The notes beneath the pieces are model-generated. The model worked only from the letters and a program-made list of their open reading frames with translations. It did not search any database and had not been told where the DNA came from. 57,333 nt of DNA from CAYOLL01 sp964404765 [NCBI: uncultured Gemmatimonadota bacterium] (GTDB lineage Bacteria; 4572-55): positions 6,115-63,447 of the forward strand of contig CAYOLL010000012.1 in NCBI GenBank assembly GCA_964404765.1, written 5' to 3'. This document shows positions 52,034 through 57,333 of this stretch, in pieces (within the stretch, counting starts at the first letter, position 1; the number at the start of each line of letters is the position of its first letter). Position numbers and translations under genes: made by a program.

Positions 52034-54181
52034 TTACAAATACTCCGGGTATTGCCGCGTCACTTCCTCGATGCTGGTGACTTCCGGCGATTTGTTAGCC
52101 CGTTTGCGGAACAGGGTGATGTTCGGCTGAGGGAATTCGATATCCCAGCTAAAGTAGCGGGCAATCCAGGCCATTGTTTCCCGCCGGTAAAAGCAGATAT
52201 GGGTAAAGTCGCCCAGATACCACCAGCCGGGAATTTGCGCGTCCGATTCAACAAGTTGGGTCATAACCGCCAGCCAGGCGCCCGGCTCCAGGCAGCTGTC
52301 CAGGTGCTTGAAATCGCGCAGCGGCTCAAAAAAGTGTTCAGCAGTTTCTGTGGATACGGCAAAGCTATACGTCCGATTGAGGGTAGCGCTGTCCGGCGCG
52401 AAAAATGCGTCATAAACCTGCATCTTCAAACCGCGCGCTTCAAACAAGCGGGCCAGCGCCGGCTGCGGCCCGCTGCCATAATCCAGGCCATGCGCGTTTG
52501 ACACTAATCGTGGCGCAAGGCACTCGACAATTTGATTCAAAAAAGTCGAATAACCAGGGTCGTCAAATGTGTTCCGGTGCTTTTCGTAGCGAATGCGTTC
52601 TGTCAGGTTATCGGGGTGATGCTGTGGCGGTAAAAACGTTAGCCGGCATTCAAAGCAACGCCAATAGCCGCGTTCATGTTCATAATGAATAAAGCCGGTA
52701 TTTTTTGACTCGCACAGCAGGCATTTGTGATTAAAGCGCGGAATATACCGCATGTAATTTTCGGCCAATTCCTTAAAGCGGCGACGATCCGGTTTAAATC
52801 CGCGCTGCTGTATATGCGACGGCCACAGGAAGAAGCGTTCCGGTATTTTGTAGCGGGCGATATGATTTTCCAGAGCGGACCTGATATGTTGGGGATCAAT
52901 TACATTATCAACTTCTAAAAATGCGGCGGGTCGCGCTCCGTACTCCCAGTTCGATACCGGTACGACTAATTGCTGATGGATGCCGGCCACATCATTGAGA
53001 TAGCGCTCGATTTCTTCGGGTTGGATATTTTCGCCGCCGGAAATAAACATGTTATCCCGCCGGCCTTGCACGGTCAAATAGCCGTCAGCATCCAAATGGC
53101 CCAGATCGTTGGTATGGAACCAGCCGTCTTTGTCCAACGGCCGCTGAATAGTGTCATTTTCTACATAGCCCATGAAGAGCGTTTCGCCGCGAACCAAGAT
53201 TTCACCGCTGTCGTCGATCATCAGTTCGTTGCCGGGTAATAGCCGGCCGGAAGTGTGCAACCGGCTGAGATTATCGCCCGGCGCGGTCGTAGTTACCTGA
53301 GAAGTCATTTCGGTCAGGCCGTAAGTGGTGAATAGCGGAAAACCGCGCTCCACCGCTTGCCGGACAACCAGCGCCGGCAAACCGCTGCCGCCAACCAGCA
53401 CGGCCTTAAGATTATGGGATGATAACAGATACTCGTTGACCAACCGATGCAGTTGGGTCAAAACAAGTGAAAGGTGGGTCGGCTTAAACGAGCGCATCGA
53501 ATCCGGTAAGTTCTCCTTCTTTTCCGGAATAACGACGGTGGCTCCGCCGGTCAGACAGCGAAAAATAATAGACAGCCCGCCAATATGATAAAGTGGCAGT
53601 GATAATAGCCAGCGGTCACCTATTTCGAGCGGCATATTTTGAATGGAGATCGCGGCGCTTCGGCACTGGTTCGCGTATGAAAGTAATACCGGTTTTTGCT
53701 GCCCGGAACTGCCGGAGGTCAGGATGATTGTCGCCGCCCGATCTTCGGCGACGGTACCGAAAGTACGCACACCCGTGTGATGCGTTTCGTTGACTAACTC
53801 GGCCGGATTCAAAAATGTGGCAACGGACTCTTTGCCTGGCGTATACAGCTCTGGCGCGGCGATTAACCAATCGGCATGAATCTGACGCAGGAGAGCGTCA
53901 ACCTGCTTTTTAGGAAAGAATGTGCTGATGGGACAGGCAATGGCCCCCAAACGCCAGATCGCATTCAGCAAAATAACATACGCCGGGTCATTCGGCAGCA
54001 ACAGGGCGATCTTGTCGCTGCGTTTCACCCCGCGCACAGCCAAATGCTCGGCGCTCGATTGAGCCTGCAGATCCAGGTCTTTGTAGGTAAAGACTTCTGT
54101 GCCGGTCATGATTGCCGGTTGATGGCTGTATTGAGCAGCGGCATCTTTCAGTAAATCATACGGCATTTTTAAAGCTCTCAT
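52034..54181 (-). CDS. MenE-like acyl-CoA ligase fused to a SAM methyltransferase
   Basis: About 715 aa in one uninterrupted frame. Residues up to about 475 form an ANL adenylating enzyme closest to o-succinylbenzoate-CoA ligase: ILTSGSSGQQKPVLLSY, YGLTEMTSQVTTTAPG, GWFHTNDLGHLDADGYL, GRRDNMFISGGENI, and a candidate catalytic Lys in QRGFKPDRRRF. From about residue 477 a second enzyme begins with a zinc ribbon (CLLCES...CFEC) and continues as a class I methyltransferase: GLDYGSGPQPALARLFEARG, AVSTETAEHFFEPL, PGAWLAVMT. The latter is normally a stand-alone protein. GGGGAG upstream supports 54181. Whether it serves menaquinone synthesis is unknown. Confidence 0.9.
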   Translation of the reverse strand: MRALKMPYDLLKDAAAQYSHQPAIMTGTEVFTYKDLDLQAQSSAEHLAVRGVKRSDKIALLLPNDPAYVILLNAIWRLGAIACPISTFFPKKQVDALLRQIHADWLIAAPELYTPGKESVATFLNPAELVNETHHTGVRTFGTVAEDRAATIILTSGSSGQQKPVLLSYANQCRSAAISIQNMPLEIGDRWLLSLPLYHIGGLSIIFRCLTGGATVVIPEKKENLPDSMRSFKPTHLSLVLTQLHRLVNEYLLSSHNLKAVLVGGSGLPALVVRQAVERGFPLFTTYGLTEMTSQVTTTAPGDNLSRLHTSGRLLPGNELMIDDSGEILVRGETLFMGYVENDTIQRPLDKDGWFHTNDLGHLDADGYLTVQGRRDNMFISGGENIQPEEIERYLNDVAGIHQQLVVPVSNWEYGARPAAFLEVDNVIDPQHIRSALENHIARYKIPERFFLWPSHIQQRGFKPDRRRFKELAENYMRYIPRFNHKCLLCESKNTGFIHYEHERGYWRCFECRLTFLPPQHHPDNLTERIRYEKHRNTFDDPGYSTFLNQIVECLAPRLVSNAHGLDYGSGPQPALARLFEARGLKMQVYDAFFAPDSATLNRTYSFAVSTETAEHFFEPLRDFKHLDSCLEPGAWLAVMTQLVESDAQIPGWWYLGDFTHICFYRRETMAWIARYFSWDIEFPQPNITLFRKRANKSPEVTSIEEVTRQYPEYL

Positions 54182-54299
54182 TATAAAATTGCTCCCCAAC
54201 AATTACGCTATACGCGAGAATGCCAAATTTTAGTGCGCTTTAGTTCACTTTAGACACTTGCGCTTTAGCGCGCTATAAAATTACACCCAAACATTTGCC

Positions 54300-54420
54300 C
54301 TATCCGCGAGAATCTTAACCGCAAAGTTTACAAAGTTTATCGCAAAGCTTCACAGCGTTTTCTTTTCATTGCGTAAGGCTTTGCGAACTTTGCGGTAAAA
54401 AAAATTTTGCAGTTTACCGC
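54300..54420. repeat. ACCGCAAAGTT inverted-repeat region
   Basis: AACCGCAAAGTT near 54320 faces AACTTTGCGGT near 54388-54400, with inner GCAAAGC/GCTTTGC. It is part of the 675-bp gap between the fusion gene and the NtrY-like kinase, which also holds a partial GTCGGACA terminus (54440-54447). Otherwise no gene is seen there. Confidence 0.6.
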
Positions 54421-54673
54421 GCTATGTTATTACTGGATCGTCGGACAAAGCAGAAAGCGCTTTTTACAAGGATAATGAAATATTAAAACAGTTCTGCTCG
54501 GCGACTTAAAGTTGGATTTTCAGCGCGGAATGCGCGGCGAAAAAACGAAGCTAATAATCTGGGATGGAGTAGCAAACTTTAGTTTGCCTTTGCGTTACGT
54601 AAACAAAGACCAAGCAGTTAATTGCAAGCTGAAGCTTGCTACTCCGGTTTTAAATGGATGTAGAAAACCTGCC

Positions 54674-54755
54674 AACCTTGCGAAGGCTATCTTTGGCGTG
54701 GGAGTCAACAGCTTCAAGGTTTCTCGGACTCGACAGTGTGAACCTTCGCAAGGTT
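54674..54755. repeat. 82-bp AACCTTGCGAAGG element
   Basis: AACCTTGCGAAGG (54674-54686) and CCTTCGCAAGGTT (54743-54755) bound an interior (GGAGTCAACAGCTTCAAGG and on to CAGTGTGAACC) clearly related to the 81-bp unit at 11-91. It is the same family at the other end of the window. Confidence 0.85.
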
Positions 54756-54856
54756 ATCTTGCTAAATGGATATAAAGCGCGTAAAAATATACGAATAAAT
54801 GATTAGTGACACCTAAAAAAGCCACCGGTCAAAAAATATCTGCCAGAATAACCTGT

Positions 54857-56434
54857 TTAAAGGCGAAGCGCTGCTTCAGCCGGTTCAGGTTGGTAAACCG
54901 GCAGCGTAATTCGAAAAGTCGCGCCGCGTCCGGGCTGACTTTCGACTTTGACTTGACCCTGATGGTCGCGGATAATCCGCTCAGCGATGGCCAAACCCAA
55001 GCCAGTGCCGTTCTGTTTGGTGGTAAAATATGGCTGGAATACTTGCGCAAGATGCGTGGGCAAGATGCCCTGACCCGTATCGCTTACTGCTATTTCGAGC
55101 ATGTCATTTATCGGTGTGACGATGATGCTAAGCTGACGTACGGTTTGTCCGGTCATCGCATCCACGGCGTTTTCGATCAAATTGGTAAAAACCCGTCGCA
55201 ATTGCTCCCCGTCGGCTTCAATCAAAGGCGTTTCCCCGTTGATTTGCAGGATGAAGCGAATGGTTGGCCGTGCGGTCGTGTTGAATGAGACTAATTCTGT
55301 CAAAATGGCCGGGATATTTGTTTTTTGAAACGACGGCGCCGGCATCCGGGCAAACTCGCTAAACTCCTGCACCAATCGTCGCAGCGCCTCGACTTCCTGG
55401 CGGATGGTATCGGTGCATTCATCAAAAGTCTGGGCAAAATTCGGTGAATCCTTTTTATATTCATCGCGCAAATGCTGAATAGATAGTTGAATCGGCGTTA
55501 ACGGATTCTTGATTTCATGGGCTAAACGCCGGGCAATTCCTTGCCAGGCGGCAATACGCTCGGCTTGGATCAAAAGCCGGCGATGCTCGGCCAAATCCCG
55601 TGACATTTTATTAAATGACGCCATCAAATCGCCAATTTCATCCTGTGGCAGTTCGGCTAATTGAAAGCCGATATTGCCTTGAGCCAGCTCATGGGTGGCC
55701 TCCGCCAGCTTGCCGATAGGATTGACAAACTTGCGGGCAAAAAAACCGGCAATTCCGGCGGTTAACGTCGCCATCGCCGCGGCAATAATCAGAAAGGCTA
55801 AAAACATGGCCAACCGATAATCGCGGCGCATTAATTCAACTTCTTCATAAAATCCCGCATTTCTTTCCACAATATTTAGGTTGGTTATGTATTCCAAGTC
55901 CAGCAGATTACTGCCAACCAACATACCCTGAACACGTCCGAGTTCGTCTTCGATAACGTGGCCGGTTTTTAAAATGTTTTGATTTGGACCAACCCGCTGC
56001 TTCAAATCGCTTTTAGTGGGCAGGCAGGCTTTGACGATCAGCGAGTCGGTCAGTGGGAATACATCTTGAAAGTTTTCTTTGAAACGATAAATAAGAGGCC
56101 GTCCGGTTTTATCATATAATTCGAGTCCGTCAAAATCACTTTTATTGAGCAACTCCTCGATAATAGCATCGGTCCAGACTTTATTGTTTTGCAGCAACGG
56201 GTGGAAGGTCAAATCCACGAGCTTAAAGTAAACGTTGTCAACCTTTTCCTGGTGCGTATAATTGGCTACTGCCAGAGCGGCTTTCAGCACCTCCTCTAAA
56301 TCGCGATTAACGCCAATATTGATGCTGGTTGTCAACAGCGAATAGACTACGCCGGTCAACAGCAATAACGGCAAAACCGCGATTATTCCAAACATGCGTG
56401 TAAGCCTGGCGCGCAGCGAAGTCTGCTTTTTCAT
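54857..56434 (-). CDS. NtrY-like sensor histidine kinase
   Basis: 525 aa. Membrane segments at about 12-34 and 205-230 flank a periplasmic sensor. A HAMP linker (FARKFVNPIGKLAEATHELA) leads to a HisKA domain with the phospho-acceptor His in RRLAHEIKNPLTPIQLSIQH, the NtrY/PilS-type signature. The HATPase domain has NLIENAVDAM, VSDTGQGI and GTGLGLAIAERI. It is normally paired with an NtrC-type regulator, which is not in the window. Its ATG overlaps the stop of the upstream DUF4390 gene (ATGA). Confidence 0.93.
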   Translation of the reverse strand: MKKQTSLRARLTRMFGIIAVLPLLLLTGVVYSLLTTSINIGVNRDLEEVLKAALAVANYTHQEKVDNVYFKLVDLTFHPLLQNNKVWTDAIIEELLNKSDFDGLELYDKTGRPLIYRFKENFQDVFPLTDSLIVKACLPTKSDLKQRVGPNQNILKTGHVIEDELGRVQGMLVGSNLLDLEYITNLNIVERNAGFYEEVELMRRDYRLAMFLAFLIIAAAMATLTAGIAGFFARKFVNPIGKLAEATHELAQGNIGFQLAELPQDEIGDLMASFNKMSRDLAEHRRLLIQAERIAAWQGIARRLAHEIKNPLTPIQLSIQHLRDEYKKDSPNFAQTFDECTDTIRQEVEALRRLVQEFSEFARMPAPSFQKTNIPAILTELVSFNTTARPTIRFILQINGETPLIEADGEQLRRVFTNLIENAVDAMTGQTVRQLSIIVTPINDMLEIAVSDTGQGILPTHLAQVFQPYFTTKQNGTGLGLAIAERIIRDHQGQVKVESQPGRGATFRITLPVYQPEPAEAALRL

Positions 56435-57054
56435 TGACTTTCTTCCGTAACAGGAATGGGATTTATCCAGCCGGTTTGATACTTAAACACGTCTTGTTTG
56501 TCTATAAAACAGCGGACTAACCAACGCAAACCGGGCAGAAGCGCGTCTTCCGGCTTTTTGTTGTTGGCCGTGGCGAGCAGACGGCCGACCCGTACAGTCA
56601 CCCGCACCTGCAGCGCCGGAGTATGATTCGGTACAACAGGCGCAAGCTTCAATGGATGGGCAGAATCACCCAACGCCGGAAAGTGCGTATAAAGCCGAAA
56701 TTCATCTAAATGAAAGCGATCTTTGAAAATATATGTTTTGAAGCTATCGGTTGGGGCGAAAGTACGCAACTCGTACGTTCGCGTTAACAGCGAATAATAG
56801 ATCTCTTGCGTGATGCGTATGTTAATATCGCCTTTGACTTCGCACAGCACAATCCCCGGCAATCCTTTCTCCAATGCATGAATGGCTTCGGCTGGAAGTT
56901 CATGTTTCAGGCGGGCTTGCAAGAGCCATTGGTTATTTTTCGTTAACAGCCGGACTTCGGCGTCTAACGGTTGGGGCGATTTGGCACACCCAAACAGATA
57001 TGCTGTCAAAGCAATTGAAACGGCAATTCGGCCTATAAAACGGAATGTTATCAT
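56431..57054 (-). CDS. DUF4390 lipoprotein
   Basis: 207 aa. A signal sequence with a lipobox-like LFGC is followed by EVRLLTKNNQWLLQARLKHE, PAEAIHALEKGLPGIVLCEV and LRWLVRC-type segments matching DUF4390. This envelope protein is typically encoded directly before an NtrY-like kinase, as here, with a 4-nt overlap. A regulatory or sensory role for the kinase is inferred from this conserved pairing. The gap downstream to the window edge carries only an inverted-repeat element. Confidence 0.88.
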   Translation of the reverse strand: MITFRFIGRIAVSIALTAYLFGCAKSPQPLDAEVRLLTKNNQWLLQARLKHELPAEAIHALEKGLPGIVLCEVKGDINIRITQEIYYSLLTRTYELRTFAPTDSFKTYIFKDRFHLDEFRLYTHFPALGDSAHPLKLAPVVPNHTPALQVRVTVRVGRLLATANNKKPEDALLPGLRWLVRCFIDKQDVFKYQTGWINPIPVTEESQ

Positions 57055-57203
57055 AAAGCCAAAATAATAGATGCTCGCCGTAATGTCAAGCTGACACCGT
57101 AATTTGTTGATCGGCGCCTATACCAACTTGCAGGAAGATTCCGCCTGAATGACATGGCCGCAATTTCCCTTAACTTAATGACATTGGGTGAACAGTGTCT
57201 TAA

Positions 57204-57333
57204 CCTGAATAATTCATAAACGCAAAAGACGCAAGAGGCGCAAAGAATGCAATCGTTTGATTTGCCTGAGGATAGTCGCATTGGCGACTATCGGATAGAG
57301 CGCCGACTTATTTTTCAGATATAAACTTCTATC
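57204..57333. mobile_element. Second CCTGAATAATTCA element, cut by the window edge
   Basis: The first ~60 bp follow the element at 49579 closely (CCTGAATAATTCATAAACGC and the ACGCAA units). A perfect hairpin GATAGTCGC-ATTG-GCGACTATC (57271-57292) is present here only. The right terminus is outside the window. Confidence 0.7.

Overview
The window looks like a Gram-negative bacterium of the FCB (Fibrobacteres-Chlorobi-Bacteroidetes) superphylum, probably a candidate phylum such as KSB1/Calditrichota or a relative. The sequence-level grounds are a TonB-dependent receptor and a SPOR lipoprotein (outer membrane), a secreted delta-60-repeat protein ending in a FlgD-like/type IX-style C-terminal domain, a b558-type succinate dehydrogenase, a bacillithiol pair (bshA, bshB1), and many Uma2, Rpn and DUF3782-type PD-(D/E)XK proteins. 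The phylum assignment is inference. No rRNA or CRISPR array is seen.

Layout. 1-2750: a 99-bp tandem repeat, then a minus-strand SPOR lipoprotein, a cis-prenyltransferase and an alkyltransferase-like protein, then three plus-strand tRNAs (Gln-CTG, Glu-CTC, Arg-ACG) with a promoter and terminator. 2752-5963: kup and an NfeD-type protease, overlapping by 4 nt. 6014-13324: a complete type I restriction-modification operon (hsdM, a small ORF holding two perfect 29-bp palindromes, hsdS, hsdR) ending in a truncated RhuM/cyclase chimera. 13325-13855 is transposon debris. 13856-20047: nitronate monooxygenase, delta-60 secreted protein, DUF4287/DUF5655 protein, PIG-L deacetylase and a REC-histidine kinase.

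20351-26534 is the most unusual part. The succinate dehydrogenase genes sdhC and sdhA are split by Uma2, a sensory-domain protein, an orphan antitoxin-like gene, a DUF5678 gene with a broken aspartyl-protease gene, and a VapBC pair whose antitoxin starts with a copy of the sdhA 5' end. sdhA is followed 3 nt later by hicAB, and no complete sdhB is present in the window.

26888-35890: DinG-type helicase/exonuclease, thioredoxin, purK, two FCB-type envelope proteins (DUF4382, DUF4412), a biotin carboxylase and a SanA-like protein. 35995-38679: nucleotide-sugar dehydrogenase, an 828-bp gene-free region with a candidate structured RNA, a 161-bp inverted-repeat element and a strong promoter, then a DUF2007 protein with a very acidic tail. 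38894-49542: bacillithiol genes, sucD, two PD-(D/E)XK proteins, a CHASE2 adenylate cyclase, anmK, a small membrane protein and a dockerin protein. 49904-57054: TonB receptor, a 722-aa fusion of a MenE-like acyl-CoA ligase with a methyltransferase, and an NtrY-like kinase with its DUF4390 partner.

Intergenic DNA is rich in short inverted-repeat families without a transposase: AACCTTGCGAAGG, CCTGAATAATTCAGG, GTCGGACAGAAT and others. This suggests repeated small-element activity and frequent local rearrangement.
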